Below are positions 1 to 4,799 of a stretch of DNA of 9,913 nt, in pieces. Position numbers and translations under genes: made by a program. Positions within the stretch are counted from its first letter, which is position 1, and the number at the start of each line of letters is the position of its first letter. Origin of the DNA: Lentzea sp. (GTDB taxonomy: Bacteria; Actinomycetota; Actinomycetes; Mycobacteriales; Pseudonocardiaceae); contig JASLAV010000168.1 in assembly GCA_030146905.1 (NCBI GenBank), forward strand, positions 1 to 9,913. The letters run 5' to 3'. The notes beneath the pieces are model-generated. The model was not told the DNA's origin. It searched no databases and saw only the letters and a program-made list of their open reading frames with translations.

Positions 1-33
1 GACGGTGCGGACGGTCCCGAGGTTCCCGACAAC

Positions 34-732
34 CTACGGCGAGATTAGTCGCCGGCCGCCGAGCAACGCCGTTCCGACACGCACACAGGTAGATCCGTGC
101 GATATGGCATCTTCCAGGTCACCACTCATTCCCGCTGACACACCGATGGCAGTGGGATGATCATCACGTAGGCCTGATACCACCGAAGCCAACGCCTCAA
201 ACGCCTGCGCCGGCTTCATCGTGAGCGGTGCGACAGTCATCGCACCTCGGAGAATAAGATCACCCGAACGAGTGATCGCGCCAGCCAGTTCCGGCACATC
301 CGCGACGGGACACCCACCCCGCGACGTGTCCCCGTCAATGCTGACCTGCAACAACACGTCCAACTTCTTCCCGCGGGAACGAGCGGCCCTCGCCAGCGCC
401 TCAGCCAGCCGGACGCTGTCGACGGAGTCCACCTGATCGGCCCAGCCGACAACGGACTTGGCCTTGTTCCGCTGCAACCGCCCGACCATGTGCCATCTGG
501 CTTCTTCGAGATGTCTCAATTGGCCGGCTTTTGCAGCGGCTTCCTGATCCCGATTTTCCGCGAAGTGGCGCAAACCGAGGTTATAAAGGATCTCCACATC
601 GCTCGCGGGCCAGGTTTTCGTCACCGCGAGCAACATCACTTCGCCACGATCCCGCCCAGCCGCTTCACAAGCTTTGGCGATGCGCTCCTCGACCTCGGCC
701 AAATTGGCCCGGAGCTCGTCGGCCCGGCTCAC
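34..732 (-). CDS. yggS: YggS/YlmE-family PLP-binding protein (PLP homeostasis)
   Basis: A 232-residue protein of the YggS/YBL036C (PLPBP) family, cytosolic single-domain TIM-barrel proteins that carry pyridoxal 5'-phosphate and buffer its level; no enzymatic reaction is established for the family. Visible family signatures are AVTKT with the PLP lysine at about Lys39, HFAEN (56-60), WHMVGRLQRNK (80-90), GAMTVAP (163-169) and the phosphate-binding C-terminal stretch SAGMSGDLEDAI followed by GSTCVRVGT (199-221). Length is normal for the family. The start is GTG (732-730), which overlaps the pgeF stop as GTGA, so translation is probably coupled. In Gram-positives this gene (ylmE) sits between ylmD and sepF, matching its place here. 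Third-position GC is low for the window: about 57% in the last 76 codons by hand count, with rare codons such as CTA and ATA. The family call is firm; its role in division is not shown. Confidence 0.95.
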   Translation of the reverse strand: MSRADELRANLAEVEERIAKACEAAGRDRGEVMLLAVTKTWPASDVEILYNLGLRHFAENRDQEAAAKAGQLRHLEEARWHMVGRLQRNKAKSVVGWADQVDSVDSVRLAEALARAARSRGKKLDVLLQVSIDGDTSRGGCPVADVPELAGAITRSGDLILRGAMTVAPLTMKPAQAFEALASVVSGLRDDHPTAIGVSAGMSGDLEDAISHGSTCVRVGTALLGGRRLISP

Positions 733-1439
733 GGCTCAACCCAGACGACCGAGGCGAGCCGCCCGGTGGGCGCCTCCCTGCGGTGGCTGAAGAGGTCCTT
801 CTCCTCGAACGTGCAGCGCGGGTCCACCCCGATCTTCGCGACCCCGGCACCGGCGAGCTGGTTCCACAACCCGGCCCGCAGGTCCAGCGCAGGCGTCCCC
901 CTCCGAGACTTGGACGCGCTGCCGGGCAGGTGCTTCTCCACGTCCTTCTGCATGTCAGCGGGCACCTCGTAGCACTCACCGCACACCGACGGCCCGAGCA
1001 ACACCTCGATCCGCCCGAGGTCGGCCCCCAGGGCCATCATCGCCTTGAGCGCCTCGACCACAACCCCGACACGCGCGCCGACACGCCCAGCGTGCACAGC
1101 ACCGACAACACCGGCCCCGGCATCACCGAGCAACACGGGCACGCAGTCAGCCGTCAACACGACAAGACCGAGACCGGCCTGTTTCGTCACAACAGCATCA
1201 GTGGCCTCAAGCGCCTCGGCCCGCGGCCCGTCAACGGTGGCCACAGTCCGTCCGTGAACCTGCTCCATCCACACCAGACGATCCGGCGTCAGCCCGATCC
1301 CCTCGGCAAGACGAACGCGGTTGGCCTCCACCGCCTGCTCGTCATCACCAACGTGATCGCCGAGGTTGAACGACGAGTACGGCCCCTTGGACACGCCACC
1401 GGCGCGGGTGGTGACAACACGACGAATGCGCACGCGCAC
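729..1439 (-). CDS. pgeF: PgeF/YlmD-family polyphenol oxidase-like protein (DUF152, peptidoglycan editing)
   Basis: A 236-residue member of the YfiH/YlmD/DUF152 family. The Escherichia coli member (PgeF) removes misincorporated L-serine-bearing cytoplasmic peptidoglycan precursors, and other members show purine nucleoside phosphorylase or laccase-like activity; which applies here is unknown. The metal-site signatures are present: WMEQVHG (His62), LTADCVPVLL (Cys99), AVHAG (His116) and GPSVCGECYEV (Cys153, Cys156), then FSHRRE near the C terminus (218-222). The usual HAGWRG is HAGRVG here. The listed start is GTG at 1439-1437, but no Shine-Dalgarno precedes it. A second GTG two codons in (1433-1431) lies exactly 7 nt past a TAGGGT box and could be a leaderless start, giving MRIRRVVTTRAGG. 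The stop overlaps yggS by 4 nt. Third-position GC in the first half is roughly 70%, below the mur/fts genes. Confidence 0.93.
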   Translation of the reverse strand: MRVRIRRVVTTRAGGVSKGPYSSFNLGDHVGDDEQAVEANRVRLAEGIGLTPDRLVWMEQVHGRTVATVDGPRAEALEATDAVVTKQAGLGLVVLTADCVPVLLGDAGAGVVGAVHAGRVGARVGVVVEALKAMMALGADLGRIEVLLGPSVCGECYEVPADMQKDVEKHLPGSASKSRRGTPALDLRAGLWNQLAGAGVAKIGVDPRCTFEEKDLFSHRREAPTGRLASVVWVEP

Positions 1440-1445
1440 ACCCTA
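1440..1445 (-). promoter_or_regulatory. Candidate -10 element for leaderless pgeF transcription
   Basis: On the minus strand TAGGGT directly abuts the annotated GTG of pgeF and matches the actinobacterial -10 pattern TANNNT. Standard spacing puts +1 at 1433, the first base of the next in-frame GTG, as expected for a leaderless mRNA. No convincing -35 hexamer lies 16-19 nt upstream and no Shine-Dalgarno is present. The sequence match is direct; promoter function is inferred. Confidence 0.4.
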
Positions 1446-1484
1446 GTTCTCACGACAGACGCACCCCCGACACGCCCCACGCAC

Positions 1485-1542
1485 AAGCCAAAGGCGAGCC
1501 CCGCCCCGCCCCCTCCACCAATGGCGAAGCCGAAGGCGAGCC
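1485..1542. repeat. Two copies of a 16-bp direct repeat (AAGCCRAAGGCGAGCC)
   Basis: AAGCCAAAGGCGAGCC at 1485-1500 recurs as AAGCCGAAGGCGAGCC at 1527-1542, one mismatch in 16, separated by a C-rich spacer. On the minus strand it reads as alternating GGCTCGCC and TTCGGCTTCGCC-like blocks. No coding role is apparent. It looks like part of a mosaic of short repeats filling the ftsZ-pgeF gap. Confidence 0.6.
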
Positions 1543-1561
1543 GTCCCGAGCAAAGCGAGGC

Positions 1562-1705
1562 GCGGTGGTGGCTCCCCCGTCTAGCGCGACTCAGCTCTCG
1601 CCGCGCCCGAGGGGTCAGGCCAAGTCGACACGCTTCACCGTCGACTTGACCTGACCCCTCGGGTGTGGCCCGCTCTGACGTGCTGGACGGGGGAGCCACC
1701 ACCGC
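1562..1705. repeat. 144-bp nested palindromic element (REPIN/MITE-like)
   Basis: Two nested inverted repeats share a centre. The outer arms, 1562-1585 and 1682-1705, are complementary over 24 nt with one mismatch (arm begins GCGGTGGTGGCTCCC). The inner arms, 1606-1629 and 1640-1663, are complementary over 24 nt with one C/A mismatch on the plus strand that becomes a U-G wobble in a minus-strand transcript; they enclose a 10-nt loop. Between outer and inner arms lie unequal arms (20 and 18 nt) with only patchy complementarity. The element encodes no plausible protein and no target-site duplication was found. A 10-bp fragment of the outer arm (GGAGCCACCA) recurs at 1812-1821. It may be a non-autonomous palindromic repeat, or a large RNA hairpin in the leader of a pgeF transcript. 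Confidence 0.75.
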
Positions 1706-1850
1706 AAACGCAACCACCAACGCAACAGCAAGCCGCCCAAAGCACCAGGCGTGCCATCAACCCGCAGACGGCGCCGGACGGCTCCTTCGGGAGTGCCGGG
1801 GGCTTGGGGGCGGAGCCACCAAACAGGCAAGCGACCGCAGACGTCCCCCC
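1706..1850. other. Gene-free remainder of the ftsZ-pgeF gap
   Basis: Open frames cross this stretch on both strands, but their translations are low-complexity (runs of Gly, Pro, Ser, Cys and Arg) with no ribosome binding site. A GGAGCCACCA copy at 1812-1821 matches the outer arm of the neighbouring palindrome. Nothing else could be supported. Confidence 0.5.
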
Positions 1851-1892
1851 AAAAGGAAGACCCCCCGAGCTCAAACGCTACTCAGGGGGTCC
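1851..1892 (-). terminator. Intrinsic terminator after ftsZ
   Basis: On the minus strand, 16 nt past the ftsZ stop codon, the RNA would form a 12-bp stem including two G-U wobbles. The arms are 1881-1892 and 1858-1869, the core is ACCCCCUGAG pairing with CUCGGGGGGU, and the loop is 11 nt. The stem runs into a pyrimidine tail, CUUCCUUUU (1859-1851). This is an unusually canonical rho-independent terminator for a high-GC actinobacterium. It should end much of the ftsZ transcription before pgeF. Confidence 0.85.
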
Positions 1893-1908
1893 GACAAGAT
1901 CAAAAACT

Positions 1909-3237
1909 TCACCGCCGCATGAACGGCGGCACGTCAACCTCGTCATCCGGGTCCTCGGTGACAGGCACAGGACGAGAAGGCAACGACCCGTTCTGCGACA
2001 ACGACCGGGGCACGGACGGCCCGTACCCGTTCCCCTGGACAGGAGAAGGCTGCGGCGGAACCGACGTCGGCTGCTGCGGCTGCTGCTGGGGCGGCTGCTG
2101 CTGGGGCGGCGGAGCCTGCCGGACCTCGTGCTGAGGAACCGGCTGCGGCACCTGCACCGGCGGCGGCGTCTGAGCGACGGGCTGAGGCGCGGGCACGTGC
2201 GAAGGAGCGGCGGTAGCGGTGGCGATCGGCCCCGCGACCGCGCGCGGCGGCGAGGACAACGCCGTCGGCTCCAGCTTCTTGTGCGTGGGACCGCCGCTGT
2301 CGAACCCGGCGGCGATCACCGTGACCCGGACCTCGTCGCCGAGGGAGTCGTCGATGACCGTACCGAAGATGATGTTCGCGTCCGGGTGCGCGGCTTCCTG
2401 GACCAGCGAGGCCGACTCGTTGATCTCGAAAAGACCCAGGTCGGAGCCACCGGCGATCGACAGCAGCACGCCGTGCGCACCCTCCATCGAGGCCTCCAGC
2501 AGCGGCGAGTTGATCGCCTTCTGCGCTGCCTGGACCGCTCTGCCCTCACCGCGGGCGGAGCCGATGCCCATCAACGCCGAACCTGCGCCGGACATGACCG
2601 ACTTGACGTCGGCGAAGTCCAGGTTGATCAGACCGGGGGTCGTGATCAGGTCGGTGATGCCCTGGACACCGGACAGCAGCACCTCGTCGGCCGACCGGAA
2701 GGCGTCCATGAGGCTGACGCCGATGTCGCCCAGCTGCAGCAGCCGGTCGTTCGGGATGACGATGAGCGTGTCGCACTCGTTGCGGAGGGCCTGGATGCCG
2801 TCCTCCGCCTGCTTGGCGCGGCGCTTGCCCTCGAACGAGAACGGGCGCGTCACGACGCCGATGGTGAGTGCGCCGAGCTTGCGGGCGATCGAGGCCACCA
2901 CCGGCGCGCCGCCGGTACCGGTGCCGCCGCCCTCACCGGCCGTCACGAAGACCATGTCGGCCCCCTTGAGGACCTCCTCGATCTCCTCGCGGTGGTCCTC
3001 GGCGGCCCTGTGCCCGACCTCCGGGTTCGCGCCGGCGCCGAGGCCGCGTGTGAGCTCACGGCCGATGTCGAGCTTGACGTCGGCATCAGACATCAGCAGG
3101 GCCTGCGCGTCGGTGTTCACCGCGATGAACTCGACACCCTTGAGCCCGACCTCGATCATGCGGTTGACGGCGTTGACGCCGCCACCACCGATGCCGACGA
3201 CCTTGATCACCGCGAGGTAGTTGTGCGGGGGCGTCAT
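1909..3237 (-). CDS. ftsZ: Cell division protein FtsZ (tubulin-like GTPase)
   Basis: FtsZ polymerises in a GTP-dependent way into the cytoplasmic ring that organises septation. The 442-residue product shows [15 protein letters not shown] (13-27), the tubulin signature GGGTGTG (103-109) and the T7 synergy loop NLDFADV with Asp207 and Asp210, which complete the GTPase site of the next subunit. The globular core ends near residue 325. It is followed by a Pro/Gln-rich linker of about 105 residues and the C-terminal peptide [12 protein letters not shown] (431-442), the docking site for partners such as SepF. The start is ATG, preceded by AGGAAGG (3246-3252) with an 8-nt spacer. There is no ftsA next to it, as usual in Actinobacteria. 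An 812-nt gap with promoter-like sites lies upstream and a strong terminator follows, so ftsZ can probably be expressed on its own. No anomalies apart from the repeat-bearing linker. Confidence 0.99.
   Translation of the reverse strand: MTPPHNYLAVIKVVGIGGGGVNAVNRMIEVGLKGVEFIAVNTDAQALLMSDADVKLDIGRELTRGLGAGANPEVGHRAAEDHREEIEEVLKGADMVFVTAGEGGGTGTGGAPVVASIARKLGALTIGVVTRPFSFEGKRRAKQAEDGIQALRNECDTLIVIPNDRLLQLGDIGVSLMDAFRSADEVLLSGVQGITDLITTPGLINLDFADVKSVMSGAGSALMGIGSARGEGRAVQAAQKAINSPLLEASMEGAHGVLLSIAGGSDLGLFEINESASLVQEAAHPDANIIFGTVIDDSLGDEVRVTVIAAGFDSGGPTHKKLEPTALSSPPRAVAGPIATATAAPSHVPAPQPVAQTPPPVQVPQPVPQHEVRQAPPPQQQPPQQQPQQPTSVPPQPSPVQGNGYGPSVPRSLSQNGSLPSRPVPVTEDPDDEVDVPPFMRR
2078..2107. repeat. 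Exact 15-bp tandem duplication in the FtsZ linker
   Basis: GGCTGCTGCTGGGGC occurs twice in perfect tandem (2078-2092 and 2093-2107), preceded by further CTG/CGG triplets. On the minus strand it encodes a repeated five-residue Pro/Gln unit (PPQQQ) in the disordered linker. Being in frame and slippage-prone, it is a likely site of length variation between strains. Confidence 0.9.
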
Positions 3238-3276
3238 CGGATCCGCCTTCCTGATCGTGGTCCGCGCTGTGGTGCT

Positions 3277-3292
3277 GGGTGGTGATGCACCC
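3277..3292 (-). other. Small hairpin in the ftsZ leader
   Basis: GGGTG (3277-3281) and CACCC (3288-3292) form a 5-bp stem with a 6-nt loop, about 25 nt upstream of the ftsZ Shine-Dalgarno. It is short and could occur by chance in this GC-rich DNA. Confidence 0.3.
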
Positions 3293-3307
3293 GGATTGAA
3301 ACTCTCA

Positions 3308-3337
3308 ACCTCTCATCGAGGTCCGGAGTTATGTCAA
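3308..3337 (-). promoter_or_regulatory. ftsZ: Candidate proximal ftsZ promoter
   Basis: The minus strand carries a perfect TTGACA (3337-3332) in the most AT-rich part of the gap, about 95 nt upstream of the ftsZ start. With an 18-nt spacer the -10 would be AGAGGT (3313-3308), a poor match. Alternatively, the TAACT directly after TTGACA may be part of a -10 itself. A 5-bp repeat, ACCTC-GATGA-GAGGT, overlaps the spacer (3309-3323) and could be an operator or leader stem. The -35 match is direct; the exact start site is unknown. Confidence 0.5.
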
Positions 3338-3349
3338 CCCCATATGTTC

Positions 3350-3389
3350 CTGCTGGACGGTAAGCACCGGCGGTGCGTCGGTCCAGCAG
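3350..3389. repeat. Inverted repeat just upstream of the ftsZ promoter
   Basis: CTGCTGGAC (3350-3358) and GTCCAGCAG (3381-3389) are perfect 9-bp arms around a 22-nt centre that itself contains the interrupted palindrome GCACCG-G-CGGTGC (3364-3376). It lies 12 nt upstream of the TTGACA of the candidate ftsZ promoter. That position fits a regulator-binding site, a cruciform, or a hairpin in transcripts from further upstream. No known regulator consensus was recognised. Confidence 0.6.
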
Positions 3390-3414
3390 CCACGCCGTAG
3401 GGTCCCAACACTGT

Positions 3415-3443
3415 GCGCTACTACTCCCCGGTCGTGAGGTCAA
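3415..3443 (-). promoter_or_regulatory. ftsZ: Candidate distal ftsZ promoter
   Basis: On the minus strand TTGACC (3443-3438) is followed after exactly 17 nt by TAGCGC (3420-3415), a fair -35 with a half-matching -10 of the actinobacterial housekeeping type. It would give a leader of about 170 nt. Several promoters ahead of ftsZ are known in Streptomyces, which makes a second site plausible; it is inferred only. Confidence 0.35.
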
Positions 3444-3805
3444 GCAGTACGCACGGCATGAGCACGGCGCACTCCCAAGCGTAGTCGGAGCTTGAATCAG
3501 AGATCGTCTCGCCCATGCCTTCGCCCCCCGGCCACCCGTTACAGGCGATCCGGCGGGCGTCGTGCCTCTGCCTCGGCCACGCCGGGGCGTTCCCCGGCCT
3601 CGCCGGCTGATGATCACGTGTGGTGGCTCCTGCCTGCCGTTCCAGCGGACAGCCGCCCCGTCCGGCCCGACGCCGGCGAGGACCGTCTCATGTGGACGAT
3701 CGGGCCGCACGGGTCCGAGCTTGAGTGCTTCTTTCGGGTGACAACGATCAAGACGGCTAATGCCAGGGGTCTCGCCCCGATGAGCACGGTAGTCGTTCAC
3801 CACCC
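3444..3805. other. Gene-free part of the ftsQ-ftsZ gap
   Basis: Open frames cross this stretch on both strands but lack ribosome binding sites, and their products are Arg/Pro/Gly/Ser-rich with no recognisable family. The clear structure is a perfect GC hairpin at 3581-3598. A weak plus-strand promoter-like pair, TTGAGT (3721-3726) and AACGAT (3743-3748) with 16-nt spacing, points toward the small ORF at 3818. Confidence 0.5.
3581..3598. repeat. Perfect 7-bp GC hairpin with tetraloop
   Basis: GCCGGGG (3581-3587) and CCCCGGC (3592-3598) flank a CGTT tetraloop. No U-tract follows in either direction, so a classical terminator is not supported; U-less termination or chance remain possible. Confidence 0.5.
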
Positions 3806-3817
3806 AGGAGGCTCGTC

Positions 3818-3943
3818 TTGGCACCCGCAACCGCGTCCGTGCGTTCGCTCGTCATCGAAGCGATCGTCCTGGAACTCGCCACGAGCAGGCTGGGCAGCCT
3901 GCTGGTGCGAGCGGCCATGTCGCGGCTGAGGCCGAACGGCTGA
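3818..3943 (+). CDS. Unrecognised 41-residue small protein, antisense to the dcw genes
   Basis: A 41-codon plus-strand ORF with a TTG start, preceded by a perfect AGGAGG (3806-3811) and a 6-nt spacer. By hand count, GC at codon positions 1, 2 and 3 is about 67, 57 and 85%, the rise at position 3 expected of actinobacterial coding DNA. The product begins MAPATASVRS, then has a Leu/Ile/Val/Ala-rich stretch with spaced charged residues (about 9-37) that could form an amphipathic helix, and ends RLRPNG. It has no Cys and no clear signal peptide. I do not recognise a family. The second small ORF follows 23 nt later, suggesting a two-gene unit. A weak promoter-like pair lies at 3721-3748. A 12-bp hairpin sits inside the ORF. 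It could still be a chance ORF. Confidence 0.5.
   Translation: MAPATASVRSLVIEAIVLELATSRLGSLLVRAAMSRLRPNG
3880..3907. repeat. Strong hairpin inside the small plus-strand ORF
   Basis: AGCAGGCT (3884-3891) and AGCCTGCT (3896-3903) form a perfect 8-bp stem around GGGC. After one G/G mismatch it extends by three more pairs (3880-3882 with 3905-3907). It can fold on either strand. On the minus strand it lies about 145 nt past the ftsQ stop, without a U-tract. On the plus strand it precedes the second small ORF's ribosome binding site by about 40 nt. Confidence 0.65.
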
Positions 3944-3966
3944 CGGACCGGAGGAGAAGAACCCCC

Positions 3967-4053
3967 ATGTGCTCCCAGCCGACTCCCAGATCCTCGTTCC
4001 GGCGCCCTCGCCGGTACCCCACGCCGTCACGGCCGCCCGCACCGCGGCGCTAG
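3967..4053 (+). CDS. Unrecognised 28-residue Arg/Pro-rich peptide ORF
   Basis: A 28-codon plus-strand ORF with an ATG start, preceded by GGAGGAG (3950-3956) and a 10-nt spacer, starting 23 nt after the stop of the 41-codon ORF. The product begins MCSQPTPRSS and is very rich in Arg and Pro, strongly basic, with one Cys at position 2. GC at position 3 is about 81%, but position 2 is also very high (about 89%), so codon bias does not separate coding from chance. Its TAG stop (4051-4053) overlaps the ftsQ TAG on the other strand within the palindrome CTAG (4050-4053). No family was recognised. The evidence is the ribosome binding site and the position next to the better-supported small ORF. Confidence 0.35.
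   Translation: MCSQPTPRSSFRRPRRYPTPSRPPAPRR
3999..4014. terminator. Possible U-less terminator after ftsQ
   Basis: CCGGCG (3999-4004) and CGCCGG (4009-4014) form a perfect 6-bp stem with a 4-nt loop, beginning 35 nt beyond the ftsQ stop in the minus direction. No U-rich tail follows. It may end or attenuate the murD-ftsQ transcript, but the stem is short and lies inside the 28-codon ORF. Confidence 0.3.
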
Positions 4054-4799
4054 GACACCGTTGCCAGGTCCGGTGACGACACGTCGTAGGTCATCCCTGG
4101 CCTGGTCAGCAGCACGAGCAGCACGGCCGCCTTGCGCGGGGTGTTCTCGGAGCTGCCCCACTTCACCACGCGGTTCCCGGTCAGCGTCACCTTCACGTCG
4201 GCACCGGACGTCGCCGCCACCGCCACGACCTCCGGCCGCAGCTTCTCCGGCAGGTCGTTGAGCACCCCGACCACGGCCTGCGTGGCCGGGTCCGCCGTCG
4301 ACGGCGCCGCCAGCACCAGCTCGGGCACGCCCGGTGCCGGCGTCGGCAGGACCGCGTAGTCCTTGCCGGTGGCGTCGACCAGGTGGAAGCCGTCCGGCAG
4401 CTTCACGGAGCCGACGGGGACCCGTTCGGTGACCAGCAGCCGGACGGTGCCGGGCAGCTGGCGTTCCACCTCCACCGCGGCGACGCGCGGCAGGGCGGCG
4501 ACGCGGTCGTGGATGCCCTTGAGGTCCAGCCGCGCCAGCGGGGCCCCGGAGGCGATGGCCGCCGAAGAACGGACCTCGTCCTCCGTCAACGCCACGGAAC
4601 CACGGACGTCCACCTGCCGGACGCCCAGCAACGGCGTGAAGAACACGGAGTAGGTCAAGCCCACCACGGTGAGCAACGTCAGCAGTGCGACCAGGCGGCG
4701 CCGCAGGATCACCCTGCGGCGCGCCCGGTACTCGGCACTCTTCGGTCTCCGGTTCGCGGGACGCGCGCGCGTGGACCTGCCACGAACCGGGGCGCTCAT
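4050..4799 (-). CDS. ftsQ: Cell division protein FtsQ (POTRA-domain divisome protein)
   Basis: A 249-residue bitopic membrane protein that, with FtsL and DivIC/FtsB, links the FtsZ ring to septal peptidoglycan synthesis. The layout is typical: an Arg-rich cytoplasmic tail (1-35), one transmembrane segment (about 36-54, [18 protein letters not shown]), a POTRA domain (about 58-126, from [18 protein letters not shown] to [10 protein letters not shown]) and the FtsQ/DivIB extracellular domain to the end, including VVKWGSSEN and the final [12 protein letters not shown]. Length is normal. The ATG (4799-4797) overlaps the murC stop as ATGA, so translation is probably coupled to murC; only a weak AGCAGG precedes it. 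Third codon positions are almost all G/C. It ends on TAG, directly opposite the stop of a plus-strand small ORF, and an 812-nt gap then separates it from ftsZ. Confidence 0.96.
   Translation of the reverse strand: MSAPVRGRSTRARPANRRPKSAEYRARRRVILRRRLVALLTLLTVVGLTYSVFFTPLLGVRQVDVRGSVALTEDEVRSSAAIASGAPLARLDLKGIHDRVAALPRVAAVEVERQLPGTVRLLVTERVPVGSVKLPDGFHLVDATGKDYAVLPTPAPGVPELVLAAPSTADPATQAVVGVLNDLPEKLRPEVVAVAATSGADVKVTLTGNRVVKWGSSENTPRKAAVLLVLLTRPGMTYDVSSPDLATVS

Noticed and set aside
1..33. Start of sepF or a terminator after yggS
   Set aside because: Only 33 nt remain, with no clear start codon context, hairpin or ribosome binding site on the minus strand.
1289..1874. Minus-strand frames of 70-140 codons through the ftsZ-pgeF gap
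   Set aside because: They read through the palindrome and terminator, with Gly/Cys/Arg-rich low-complexity translations and no convincing start.
1663..3285. 540-codon plus-strand frame antisense to ftsZ
   Set aside because: Arg/Asp/His-rich shadow of the high-GC ftsZ codons, with no ribosome binding site or recognisable domain; ftsZ on the other strand is certain.
3581..3598. GC hairpin as the ftsQ operon terminator
   Set aside because: It lies about 450 nt beyond the ftsQ stop and has no U-tract in either direction; kept only as an inverted repeat.
3234..3830. 198-codon minus-strand frame filling the ftsQ-ftsZ gap
   Set aside because: It would run through the ftsZ promoter and ribosome binding site and end inside the ftsZ start; the translation is Arg/Pro/Gly-rich with no ribosome binding site of its own.
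3492..3929. 145-codon plus-strand frame overlapping the 41-codon ORF in another frame
   Set aside because: No ribosome binding site, unusual Trp/Cys/Arg/Ser content, and codon-position GC in the overlap favours the 41-codon frame.
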